This document shows positions 24,109 through 31,277 of a stretch of 64,000 nt of DNA, piece by piece. The stretch comes from Solirubrobacter soli DSM 22325. GTDB lineage: Bacteria; Actinomycetota; Thermoleophilia; Solirubrobacterales; Solirubrobacteraceae. The notes beneath the pieces are model-generated. The model saw only the letters and a program-made list of their open reading frames with translations. It had not been told where the DNA came from and ran no database searches. The stretch is taken from contig NZ_AUIK01000009.1 of assembly GCF_000423665.1 (NCBI RefSeq), forward strand, positions 310,001-374,000, written 5' to 3'. Every line of letters starts with the position of its first letter. Positions within the stretch are counted from its first letter, which is position 1. The translations under genes and the position numbers were made by a program.

Positions 24109-24949
24109 ACCGCAGCTGGTCGCGCTCGATGACGCAGGGCGCGGTCGCGCCCTCGTCGTCGAGGCAGTCCCCGAAGTGCTGCGTCACCCAGTAGGACGTC
24201 CCCGCCGCCTGGGCGAACCCGCCCAGGTCGAGCGGCACCGAGGCCGTCGTCAGCTTCCCCGCCTTGTACCGGTAGGCGACCCCGTGACCCGGGCAGCCCG
24301 ACGGGTCGCCTGAGCAGACCTGCGCGAAGTACAGCGCGCCGCCGTCGAACGAGAGCCCGACGAAGGACCGGCTGGCCTCGCCGATGGCGACCTTGCGGAG
24401 GAGGCGCCGGCGCGACCCGTCGAGCTCCTGGAGCCAGACCTGCGTGTTGTCGGCGACGGTGCCGCCGTTGAGCGTGAGCGCCAGCTCGCCGCCGAACAGG
24501 TTGATCTCGACGATGCGTCCGCGCGGGGTGGGCACGCGCTCGGCCTTCTGGCCGAGCACCGCGGTGTACACGCGGTCCCGGCCCTCGATCCAGGCCAGCC
24601 GGTTGCCCCAGATGACGGGCGAGTGGGCGGCGTCGTGGGTGGTGTGCAGCCGCCGCCGCGAGCCGCCGGCCGGGTCGATCGAGTAGATCGCCCGCGTCTG
24701 CGCGACGATCACGATCGGCTTGCCATCCGGCCCGCGCGACACGTCGGCCTCCAGCGGACGGCGGTCCTCGGCGGCCAGCGCGTGCACGCCGCTCTTGTCG
24801 GCGAGCTGGAGCGTGAACGTCTTCGTGTTGGGCGGCGCGGTGCTGAACACCGCCTGGTCGCGGTAGGCACGGACGGGTGTGGGGAGGGAGGACTGACCGA
24901 TCGGCGCCACGGCGAGCGCGGCGACGGCCAGGGACGACAGGAGGGGCAT
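24101..24949 (-). CDS. Secreted protein of unknown function, propeller-like
   Basis: 282 residues. The N-terminus is hydrophobic and signal-like (LLSSLAVAALAVAPIGQSS). Internal motifs (IYSIDPAGGSRRRLHTTHDAAHSPVIWGNRLAWIEGRDRVY, VWLQELDGSRRRLLRKV) resemble TolB/WD40-like propeller blades in which a strand ends with an Asp-x-x-x-x-R/K pair. Four cysteines occur in the C-terminal third (CSGDPSGCPG, DCLDDEGATAPC) and could form disulfides. No enzymatic motif is seen. Confidence 0.72.
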   Translation of the reverse strand: MPLLSSLAVAALAVAPIGQSSLPTPVRAYRDQAVFSTAPPNTKTFTLQLADKSGVHALAAEDRRPLEADVSRGPDGKPIVIVAQTRAIYSIDPAGGSRRRLHTTHDAAHSPVIWGNRLAWIEGRDRVYTAVLGQKAERVPTPRGRIVEINLFGGELALTLNGGTVADNTQVWLQELDGSRRRLLRKVAIGEASRSFVGLSFDGGALYFAQVCSGDPSGCPGHGVAYRYKAGKLTTASVPLDLGGFAQAAGTSYWVTQHFGDCLDDEGATAPCVIERDQLRFR

Positions 24950-25055
24950 CTGCCCATCCTCTGCGGGTCGCGGTGCCGCCGCGGTCCACCAAGGGTGGGT
25001 TCGAGGTCACCCGTTCTTTGTGGGGCGCCCCGGCCCCGTCGGTCGTGCCGCCATC

Positions 25056-25078
25056 CAGCACGGCGTCTGGCCGTGCTG
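25056..25078. repeat. Perfect 9-bp hairpin
   Basis: CAGCACGGC (25056-25064) and GCCGTGCTG (25070-25078) pair around a five-base loop. No T-tract follows on either strand, so it could be a terminator or part of a structured RNA. Confidence 0.45.
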
Positions 25079-25146
25079 ACTCGCCGCGGCGTGCAGGGAG
25101 ACCGTCAAGTTACGGTCCACGGAGACCGTGCGAGATCGGTTGTGGT

Positions 25147-25183
25147 CGCTTTCGGCGGCGGTGGCGCTTATCGACCGAAAGCG
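25147..25183. repeat. 9-bp inverted repeat with 19-base loop
   Basis: CGCTTTCGG (25147-25155) is the exact reverse complement of CCGAAAGCG (25175-25183). Confidence 0.4.
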
Positions 25184-25207
25184 CGCTGTTCGAGCTGGCG
25201 CGTTGGT

Positions 25208-25259
25208 GGGGGTGTTCGACGTTCCGCCCTCGTACAGGGGCGAAACGTAGGCCACCCCC
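25208..25259. repeat. Compound stem-loop
   Basis: An outer stem GGGGGTG (25208-25214) / CACCCCC (25253-25259) encloses an inner stem ACGTT-C-CGCCC (25219-25229) / GGGCG-A-AACGT (25238-25248) with one mismatch and an eight-base loop. The nested pairing suggests RNA structure. Confidence 0.4.
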
Positions 25260-25517
25260 CCGCGGAGTGCAGATGGACGTTCCTCAGGCCGATCGCGGCA
25301 GCCAGGGGCGGATAGGGGTGTCCAGTACCACGATCTGTAACTGTCGGTCTCCCTTAGATCCGGCTGCGAGAGCGGGAGCCGATAGACGCGCTCGACGAAG
25401 GCGAGAGGACCCGCTGGCTCTCCTCCCCCTCCCCCTCAGTGCTAGGCCGTTCCCCGAATACCGGCACGGCTACACAACGCCGCACCCGCCCACCGATGCC
25501 ACGGCAAGAGCCAACCC

Positions 25518-25523
25518 TAAACT
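25518..25523 (+). promoter_or_regulatory. -10 element TAAACT of the aldehyde dehydrogenase gene
   Basis: TAAACT ends six bases before the ATG at 25530, predicting a leaderless transcript despite the long intergenic region upstream. Confidence 0.5.
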
Positions 25524-25529
25524 CCCTAC

Positions 25530-27014
25530 ATGGCCACGATCCCCGTCGAGAACCCAGCCACCGGCGCGACGATCAAAGAGGTCGCCGCGACCGGGCCGGA
25601 GGACGTCGCCGCGCTCGTGGCGCGTGCTCGCTCAGCCCAGCCGGGCTGGGAGGCGCTCGGCTACGAAGGCCGCGGCCGGATCCTCAAACGCGCGCAGAAA
25701 TGGCTGATCGAACACGCTGACGAGGTCGCGGACACGATCTGCAGCGAGACGGGCAAGACGCGCGAGGACGCGATGCTGGTTGAGGTCGCCTACGGCGCGA
25801 ACGCGCTTGGGTTTTGGGCGAAGAAAGCGCCCAAATGGCTTGCGGACGAGAAGGTCCGCACCTTCAACCCCTTCGTCCTGGGCCGTCGCATGGTCGTCCG
25901 CTATCGGCCGCTCGGCGTCGTCGGCGTGATCGGGCCCTGGAACTACCCGCTCGTCAACTCCGTAGGGGACGCCATCCCAGCGCTCGCCGCGGGGAATGCC
26001 GTCATCGTCAAGCCATCCGAGGTGACGCCGCTCACCTCTTTGTTGTTCGAGCGTGGGCTCCATGAGAGTGGCCTCCCTGAGAGTGTCTTCCAGGTCGCCG
26101 TCGGAACTGGTGAGACCGGTGCGGCGCTGATCGACGAAGTGGACATGGTCATGTTCACCGGCTCGACCCGGACGGGTCGGAAGGTGATGGAACGGGCCGC
26201 GCAGATGCTGACCCCGGTCTCGCTCGAGCTCGGGGGCAAGGACCCGATGATCGTGCTGGCCGACGCCGACCTCGAGCGAGCGGCCAACGCCGCGGTCTAC
26301 TACTCGATGCAGAACGGCGGCCAGACCTGCATCTCGATCGAGCGTGTCTACGTCGAGGCGCCCGTCTACGACGAGTTCGTCGCCAAGGTCACCGAGAAGG
26401 CCGCGCAGCTGCGTCAGGGTCCCCCGAACGGCGCGGGCTCGATCGACGTCGGCGCCATGACGTTCCCACCGCAGCTCGACATCGTCGAAAAGCACGTCCA
26501 GCAGGCCCGCGACGCGGGCGCGCGGGTCACCACCGGCGGACACGCCCGCGAAGGCGCCGGCCGCTTCTACGAGCCGACCGTCCTCGCTGACGTCGACCAC
26601 TCGATGACAGCGATGACCGAAGAGACCTTCGGGCCAACGCTGCCGGTGATGAAGGTCGCGGACGCCGAGGAGGCGATCCGCCAGGCCAACGACTCGCCGT
26701 ACGGCCTCGGCGCCGCCGTGTTCACGAAGGACCTGGCCAAGGGGGAGCGGGTGGCGCGGCGGATCGACGCGGGCGCCGTCTGCGTCAACGACGCCGCGCT
26801 GAACTACCTGGCGCTGGAACTGCCGATGGGCGGCTGGAAGGACTCGGGTCTGGGCGTACGCCACGGCCCGGCGGGCCTGCGCAAGTACACCCACCAGCAG
26901 GCGCTCATGGTCACGCGCTTCGCGCCCAAGCGGGAGATCCATTACTTCCCGTACAACGCGAAGGTCACCGGGTTGATCACGCGCGGCATCAAGCTCTTCT
27001 GGGGCAGGGGTTAG
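25530..27014 (+). CDS. NAD(P)-dependent aldehyde dehydrogenase
   Basis: 494 residues. The ALDH fold is complete: GVIGPWNYPLVNSVGDAIPALAAGNAVIVKPSEVTPLTS (cofactor site), MFTGSTRTGRKVM, SLELGGKDPMIVLADADLE with the catalytic Glu, and MQNGGQTCISIERVYV with the nucleophilic Cys. The N-terminus (MATIPVENPATGATIKEV) and overall pattern are closest to succinate-semialdehyde or broad-specificity dehydrogenases. The C-terminal extension (FPYNAKVTGLITRGIKLFWGRG) is hydrophobic-basic and could associate with membranes. It oxidises an aldehyde to the acid; the substrate is not assignable. The stop overlaps the convergent sigma gene by four bases (TTAG). Confidence 0.92.
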   Translation: MATIPVENPATGATIKEVAATGPEDVAALVARARSAQPGWEALGYEGRGRILKRAQKWLIEHADEVADTICSETGKTREDAMLVEVAYGANALGFWAKKAPKWLADEKVRTFNPFVLGRRMVVRYRPLGVVGVIGPWNYPLVNSVGDAIPALAAGNAVIVKPSEVTPLTSLLFERGLHESGLPESVFQVAVGTGETGAALIDEVDMVMFTGSTRTGRKVMERAAQMLTPVSLELGGKDPMIVLADADLERAANAAVYYSMQNGGQTCISIERVYVEAPVYDEFVAKVTEKAAQLRQGPPNGAGSIDVGAMTFPPQLDIVEKHVQQARDAGARVTTGGHAREGAGRFYEPTVLADVDHSMTAMTEETFGPTLPVMKVADAEEAIRQANDSPYGLGAAVFTKDLAKGERVARRIDAGAVCVNDAALNYLALELPMGGWKDSGLGVRHGPAGLRKYTHQQALMVTRFAPKREIHYFPYNAKVTGLITRGIKLFWGRG

Positions 27015-27670
27015 GCCGCCGCCGACGTCGGCGCCCAGCCGGCCTGCGTGAGCTCCTCGCGCAGGCGCCGGCGGGCGCGGTGCTGGAGGGCGTGGACGGC
27101 ATCGATCGAGCGGCCGAGCCGCTCCGCGACCTCGCCCGGCGTGAGCCCGGCGATCAGCCGCAGCACCATCACCTGACGCTGGTCGGCGGGGAGCGCCTCG
27201 AGCGCCGAGCGGAGGTCGTCCAGGCGCTCGTGGGCGTGCAGCTCGGTCCGCGCGGAGGCGGGAACCTCGGCCAGCGGGACGGAACGCTGCGCTCGCAGAT
27301 AGTCGAGCGCAGCGTTCCGGGCCACCCGCAGCAGCCAGGCCACGAAGGGGGTGCCGCTCACCCGGTAATGGGTGAGGGCGCGTGGCAGGCGCGCGAAGAC
27401 CTCGCTGGTGATGTCCTCCGCATCGTGCTCGTCGTGGACGATCGCCAGCACGTAGCCGAAGATGTTGTCCGCGTAGAGCAGGTACAGCAGGCGCAAAGCG
27501 TCCTCATCGCCCTCACGGGCCCGGGCCGTGGCGGCGCTGACCAACGCCTCCGCGTCCGGCGGGTGATCGAGTTGACGGCGGCGACGGTATCCAGACCGTG
27601 CCGCCGTCGCCTCGAGACGGTCCGCCGCTCGGCGAACCGCCACCTGTCCCATTCCTTGAGAGATGAGCAA
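27011..27670 (-). CDS. ECF-type RNA polymerase sigma factor
   Basis: About 219 residues if started at the TTG (27670), or 213 from ATG 27652; the true start may be internal because the first 40 residues are basic and not part of the fold. Region 2 is visible (LRLLYLLYADNIFGYVLAIVHDEHDAEDITSEVFARLPRAL, PFVAWLLRVARNAALDYLRAQR) and region 4 (LEALPADQRQVMVLRLIAGLTPGEVAERLGRSIDAVHALQHRARRRLREEL) with a clear helix-turn-helix. No anti-sigma gene is adjacent on this strand, so control may be through the flanking genes or at transcription. Confidence 0.85.
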   Translation of the reverse strand: MLISQGMGQVAVRRAADRLEATAARSGYRRRRQLDHPPDAEALVSAATARAREGDEDALRLLYLLYADNIFGYVLAIVHDEHDAEDITSEVFARLPRALTHYRVSGTPFVAWLLRVARNAALDYLRAQRSVPLAEVPASARTELHAHERLDDLRSALEALPADQRQVMVLRLIAGLTPGEVAERLGRSIDAVHALQHRARRRLREELTQAGWAPTSAAA

Positions 27671-27756
27671 CCTTGCCCTTGTCCGAAGTTCCCCGACTTT
27701 CCTTGCCGGAGTACAGGCAGGGTCCCACTGTCCGTGCTCGAACTGAAGTCAGACAT

Positions 27757-27771
27757 GCGTCCAGTGGACGC
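27757..27771 (-). terminator. Short hairpin after the APH-like kinase gene
   Basis: GCGTCC (27757-27762) and GGACGC (27766-27771) pair with a three-base loop just beyond the minus-strand stop at 27777. It lacks a T-tract and is only a weak terminator candidate. Confidence 0.25.
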
Positions 27772-27776
27772 CTGTC

Positions 27777-28823
27777 CTATTCAGGATCCAGGGCGGTGCG
27801 CCGAGCGCGCTCGGCGATCTCGGGCACACCGTCTTTGAGGCGATCGAAGAACGGGTCTTCGGTGGTTCCCGCCAGGCGGCGCTTGTAGGACCCTTCGAGG
27901 AACACCGCGGACTTCCACAGGGCGAGGGTTGTGTACCAGGTGACATCTGTCATCGATCGGCCCGAACGTTGCTCGTATCTGGTCACAAGGTCGGCCCGTG
28001 TGGGAAATCCGGGTTGACGAGTAACAGTTGTCAATGACGCGACGGTGCTGTCCGGGTCGCCGGGCTGCGCGTAGGTCGCGAGCAGGTAGCCGATGTCGGC
28101 CAGCGGGTCGCCGATCGTCGCCAGCTCCCAGTCGAAGATCGCGCTCAAGCGATCGCCGGTGAACATCACGTTCCCCAGCCGGTAGTCGCCGTGGACGATC
28201 GTCGCGGGACCGGACTCCGGGAGCTGCGACGCGAGCCAGCGCCCGACCTCCTCCAGCGCCGGGATCTCGCGCGTCTTGTTGTGCTCCCACAGCCCGCCGA
28301 AGCGGCGCAGCTGGCGCTCGAGGTAGCCGGTCGGCTTGCCGAAGCCCTCGAGGCCGGCTGCCTGCCAGTCGGCGGCGTGGACCTCCACCAGCGCGTCGAT
28401 GAGCTCCTCGCCGATCCGCGCCGGCTCCATGCCCGCCGGCAACGTCGCTTGCAGCACGACGCCGTGCACGCGCTCCATCACGTAGAACGGCACGCCGAGC
28501 AGCGACTCGTCCGCGCAGGTGGCGAGCACCTTCGGCACACGCACGCTCGTCCCCTCGAGCGCCCGCAGCAGCAGCGCCTCGCGCAGGACGTCGTGCGCGC
28601 TGGGCGGGAGCGGTGGGCGCGGCGGGCGGCGCAGCACCCATTCCTCGTCCCCGCGCCGGATCACGTAGGTGACATTGGAGTGTCCGTCGCCGACGGGCTC
28701 GGCTTCGAGCGGCCCGCTGCCGAGGCCGTGCTCGTCCAGGAACGCTTCGAGCGGCCGCCGGATCAGCAGCGGCGGAAGGTCGAGTGCGGCGGCCTCTTCG
28801 TGGGTATCGACGATCGAAGTCAC
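27777..28823 (-). CDS. APH-like phosphotransferase (ACAD10/aminoglycoside kinase superfamily)
   Basis: 348 residues. The kinase-like fold is indicated by VGDGHSNVTYVIRRGDEEWVLRRPP (nucleotide loop and Lys/Arg region), the Brenner motif IVHGDYRLGNVMF with catalytic Asp and Asn, and AIFDWELATIGDPLADIGYLL, the DxD/DFG equivalent. The GDPLADIGYLLATY block is typical of the ACAD10/11 N-terminal kinase-like family, which phosphorylates hydroxyacyl-CoA in eukaryotic relatives; bacterial members are mostly uncharacterised. The GTG at 28823 has TACGAT eight bases upstream. Confidence 0.85.
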   Translation of the reverse strand: MTSIVDTHEEAAALDLPPLLIRRPLEAFLDEHGLGSGPLEAEPVGDGHSNVTYVIRRGDEEWVLRRPPRPPLPPSAHDVLREALLLRALEGTSVRVPKVLATCADESLLGVPFYVMERVHGVVLQATLPAGMEPARIGEELIDALVEVHAADWQAAGLEGFGKPTGYLERQLRRFGGLWEHNKTREIPALEEVGRWLASQLPESGPATIVHGDYRLGNVMFTGDRLSAIFDWELATIGDPLADIGYLLATYAQPGDPDSTVASLTTVTRQPGFPTRADLVTRYEQRSGRSMTDVTWYTTLALWKSAVFLEGSYKRRLAGTTEDPFFDRLKDGVPEIAERARRTALDPE

Positions 28824-28831
28824 GCCGTTCG

Positions 28832-28837
28832 ATCGTA
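28832..28837 (-). promoter_or_regulatory. -10 element TACGAT of the APH-like kinase gene
   Basis: TACGAT on the minus strand ends eight bases before GTG 28823. A TTGACA sits just upstream (minus strand) but too near to be its -35 element. Confidence 0.45.
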
Positions 28838-28926
28838 AAGTGTCAATAAGAGGCGCGACGAACCGCCGCCGGGCGCGTTCAAGTAGTGAGCCGGCATTCC
28901 CCCTTACGGCCGGCCCCCAAAATCCC

Positions 28927-30306
28927 ATGCGACGACTGATCCCGATACTTCTCCTGGCCTTGCTGTGGCCCGCGGCCTCCGCCGCGGCCTCCCCGCGCCA
29001 GATCGTCACCTTCGAGGCACCGCGCGAGCTGCTGTCCGCGTCCTCGCGCGAAGCCACGCTGGACCAGATCACCGGCTTCGGCGTCACCCACGTCCGGCAG
29101 CTCGTCTACTGGCGCGACTTCGCGCCGGACCCGGACTCCAAGACCAAGCCGGACTTCGACGCCTCGGACCCCAACGCCTATCCAGCGGACAAGTGGGACA
29201 ACCTCGACGGCCTGATCGCCGCCGCGAAGGCCAAGAACGTGCAGGTCACCCTGACGCTCACCGGCCCGGTTCCGAAGTGGGCGACCAAGAGCAAGAAGGA
29301 CAACTTGACCGACCCGGACCCGAAGGAGTTCGGTGCGTTCGCGACGGCGATCGGCCGCCGGTACGGCGCCGACGTGAGCACCTGGTCGATCTGGAACGAG
29401 CCCAACCAGCCGCAGTTCCTCAAGCCGCAGTACAAGAGCGGCAAGCCCGAGTCGCCGAAGCTCTATCGCAAGCTCTACCAGGCCGCCTACGCCGGTCTGC
29501 GCTCGACGCCGGCCAACGCGGACGACACGATCCTGATCGGCGAGACCTCGCCGCGCGGCAACCAGAACGTCGTGCACCCGTTGGCGTTCCTGCGCGGGAT
29601 GCTGTGCCTGGACTCCAAGTACCGCAAGTCGAAGTCCTGCGGCGAGTTGGAGGCCGACGGCTACGCGCACCACGCGTACACGACCAGCGCCGGGCCGCGG
29701 TTCAAGCCCTCCGATCGCGACGACGTCACGATCGGCGTGCTCTCCCGGCTGACCGGCGCGCTCGACAAGGCCGCCGACGCGGGTGCGCTGCCCAAGCACC
29801 TCCCGGTCTACCTGACCGAGTTCGGGATCCAGTCCACGCCGGACAAGGTCTCGGGCGTGTCGCTGGCCAAGCAGGCCGCCTACATGGCGATCTCCGAGCA
29901 CATCGCGTACGTGAACCCGCGCGTGGTCGCGTTCTCGCAGTACCTGCTCAGCGACGACCCGCCGCGCTCGGAGGGCTACAAGTACGGCGGCTTCGAGAGC
30001 GGCCTGCGCTCCGCCGACGGCAAGCCCAAGCCGGCCTACGAGGGGTTCCGCCTGCCGCTGGCGGTCGAGGTCTACGGCACCAGCGACGTGCTCTGGGGCC
30101 TCGTGCGCCCGCAGCGCGCGGTGAGCAAGGTGACGATCGAGCGCAAGCCGAAGGGCAAGGCGTGGCGGGTGCTCAAGACGCTGAACACGACGTCCACCGG
30201 CGTTTACAGCGTCAAGACCACGCACCAGAAGGGCCAGACCTACCGCGTGCAGTGGACCGCCCCCGACGGCAAGACCTACACGGGTCCTGCCGTGCAGGGA
30301 TACTGA
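28927..30306 (+). CDS. Secreted (beta/alpha)8 glycoside hydrolase-like protein (GH5/GH39-like)
   Basis: 459 residues. The signal peptide is clear (MRRLIPILLLALLWPAASAAAS). The barrel shows ITGFGVTHVRQLVYWRDFAP, NVQVTLTLTGPVPKWAT, VSTWSIWNEPNQPQF with the likely acid/base Glu, DGYAHHAYTTSAG and LPVYLTEFGIQS with the likely nucleophile Glu. About 85 C-terminal residues after the barrel form a beta domain. The spacing fits clan GH-A enzymes; the exact family and polysaccharide substrate are not decidable. It is divergent from the APH-like kinase gene with a 103-base gap. Confidence 0.82.
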   Translation: MRRLIPILLLALLWPAASAAASPRQIVTFEAPRELLSASSREATLDQITGFGVTHVRQLVYWRDFAPDPDSKTKPDFDASDPNAYPADKWDNLDGLIAAAKAKNVQVTLTLTGPVPKWATKSKKDNLTDPDPKEFGAFATAIGRRYGADVSTWSIWNEPNQPQFLKPQYKSGKPESPKLYRKLYQAAYAGLRSTPANADDTILIGETSPRGNQNVVHPLAFLRGMLCLDSKYRKSKSCGELEADGYAHHAYTTSAGPRFKPSDRDDVTIGVLSRLTGALDKAADAGALPKHLPVYLTEFGIQSTPDKVSGVSLAKQAAYMAISEHIAYVNPRVVAFSQYLLSDDPPRSEGYKYGGFESGLRSADGKPKPAYEGFRLPLAVEVYGTSDVLWGLVRPQRAVSKVTIERKPKGKAWRVLKTLNTTSTGVYSVKTTHQKGQTYRVQWTAPDGKTYTGPAVQGY

Positions 30307-30342
30307 GCCCCGCCCCGCCACCCCCCACCGGTCACCCTGGGA

Positions 30343-30389
30343 TAGGGTCCCGACCCCACCCAATTTTCCTGTGTCTAGGGTCCTGACCC
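30343..30389. repeat. Direct repeat of TAGGGTCCyGACCC, 33 bases apart
   Basis: TAGGGTCCCGACCC (30343-30356) and TAGGGTCCTGACCC (30376-30389) match at 13 of 14 bases and are three helical turns apart. Each is itself nearly palindromic (GGGTC/GACCC). They lie in the gap before the PRC-barrel gene and could bind a dimeric regulator or be members of a small interspersed repeat family. Confidence 0.45.
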
Positions 30390-30426
30390 GGTGCACTCGC
30401 CGTGGTCGCGTTCCGATGTTTTGAGC

Positions 30427-30762
30427 ATGAGGAAGCGTTGGACACGATGGAGCGTTCTGGGTCACGAGGTGATTGACGGGAGCGGCCAGACGGTCGGCAA
30501 GATCGTCGACACATGGCCCTTCGACGGCGGCGAAGTGGAACTCGTCGTCGTGCGCCTGGCAGGCGCGTTCGGCGGCCGGCGAATGCTCGCCGTCGAAGAC
30601 CTGTGGTCGGATGGCTTCTTCCTGCGCACCCCATTCGCCGCGTGGCAGGTCGAGGACTCCCCCCAGCTCAGCCACAGCCGCCACGCCGCCGAGGACCCAT
30701 ACCGCGCCCGCAGCTACTGGCGCTTCGCCGAGCCGGAGACGTTTTACGCCGCCGCAGCGTGA
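30427..30762 (+). CDS. PRC-barrel-like protein
   Basis: 111 residues. The segment WSVLGHEVIDGSGQTVGKIVDTWPFDGGEVELVVVRLAGAFGGRRMLAVEDLW fits a PRC-barrel (as in RimM and photosynthetic H subunits): an opening GxxVxDxxGxxVGxV motif followed by alternating strands. The C-terminal 35 residues contain a Tyr/Phe-rich tail (RARSYWRFAEPETFYAAAA). Soluble, no membrane segment; function unknown. The ATG at 30427 is preferred over a GTG at 30391 because the PRC fold starts right after it. Confidence 0.7.
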   Translation: MRKRWTRWSVLGHEVIDGSGQTVGKIVDTWPFDGGEVELVVVRLAGAFGGRRMLAVEDLWSDGFFLRTPFAAWQVEDSPQLSHSRHAAEDPYRARSYWRFAEPETFYAAAA

Positions 30763-30770
30763 TTTGCCCG

Positions 30771-30776
30771 TAAGCT
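30771..30776 (+). promoter_or_regulatory. -10 element TAAGCT of the SixA-like gene
   Basis: TAAGCT ends nine bases before the ATG at 30786; the leader would be at most a few bases. Confidence 0.4.
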
Positions 30777-30785
30777 GAGCGCCGT

Positions 30786-31259
30786 ATGGCGCAGCAGTTG
30801 TGGATGCTGCGGCACGCGGATGCCGTGCCGCATGGCTCGAAGCCGGACCCTGAGCGGGAGCTGACCCCGCACGGTCGGGAGCAGGCCGACGCCGCCGGCC
30901 GCGCGCTCGCGGCGCTGAACGAGACCTTCGCGGCCTGTTACACCAGCCCGAAGGTCCGCGCCCGCGAGACCGCCGAGCTGGCCTGCTCGCACCTCGGCGT
31001 CGAGCCGATCGACGACGACGCGCTCGCCGACGGCTTCAGCCGCGTCGACGCGCTCACGCTGCTCGACGCCCACGACGCCGACGCGCACATCCTCGTCGTC
31101 GGCCACGAGCCGAGCTTCTCCCAGGTCGTCTACGACTTCACGGGCGGCCGCGTCGACTTCAAGAAGAGCGGCATCGCCGCTCTGCGCGCCTCGCGCGCGG
31201 CCGGCGAGCTGCTCGTGCTGCTGCGCCCCCGCGAGATCGAGGCGCTCGCCCGAACCTAA
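30786..31259 (+). CDS. SixA-type histidine phosphatase
   Basis: 157 residues, the short form of the histidine phosphatase superfamily. The RHG-like motif is LRHADA with the phospho-accepting His, with Arg in YTSPKVRARETAEL and the second His in VVGHEPSFSQVV. SixA removes phosphate from histidine phosphotransfer proteins, but actinobacterial homologues may act on other substrates. Its stop codon forms part of a hairpin shared with the stop of the convergent M20 peptidase gene. Confidence 0.88.
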   Translation: MAQQLWMLRHADAVPHGSKPDPERELTPHGREQADAAGRALAALNETFAACYTSPKVRARETAELACSHLGVEPIDDDALADGFSRVDALTLLDAHDADAHILVVGHEPSFSQVVYDFTGGRVDFKKSGIAALRASRAAGELLVLLRPREIEALART

Positions 31260-31277
31260 AGGGGTCAGGCCCCTTTA
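31257..31277. terminator. Bidirectional terminator containing both stop codons
   Basis: TAAAGGGG (31257-31264) and CCCCTTTA (31270-31277) form an 8-bp stem with a TCAGG loop. The plus-strand stop TAA is 31257-31259 and the minus-strand stop TAA is 31277-31275, so both ends of the stem are stop codons of the convergent genes. The A-run 5' and T-run 3' on each strand give a modest intrinsic-terminator character. Confidence 0.6.

Larger units (their letters stand above)
24950..25529. other. 580-base noncoding region with several potential hairpins
   Basis: No gene is supported here: the open frames have poor codon bias. It lies between two divergently transcribed genes and holds a 9-bp perfect hairpin (25056-25078), a 9-bp stem with a 19-base loop (25147-25183), a compound stem (25208-25259) and two direct GAGACCGT copies near 25100-25130. 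A structured small RNA or long leader is possible. It ends in the TAAACT -10 of the aldehyde dehydrogenase gene. Confidence 0.4.

Noticed and set aside
25000..25030. tRNA-like T-arm (GGGTTCGAGGTCACCC)
   Set aside because: The loop length is wrong and no acceptor, D or anticodon stems can be built around it.
24623..25315. Plus-strand open frame across the end of the secreted-protein gene and the noncoding region
   Set aside because: Arg/Gly-rich product with no domain and antisense to a better gene for half its length.
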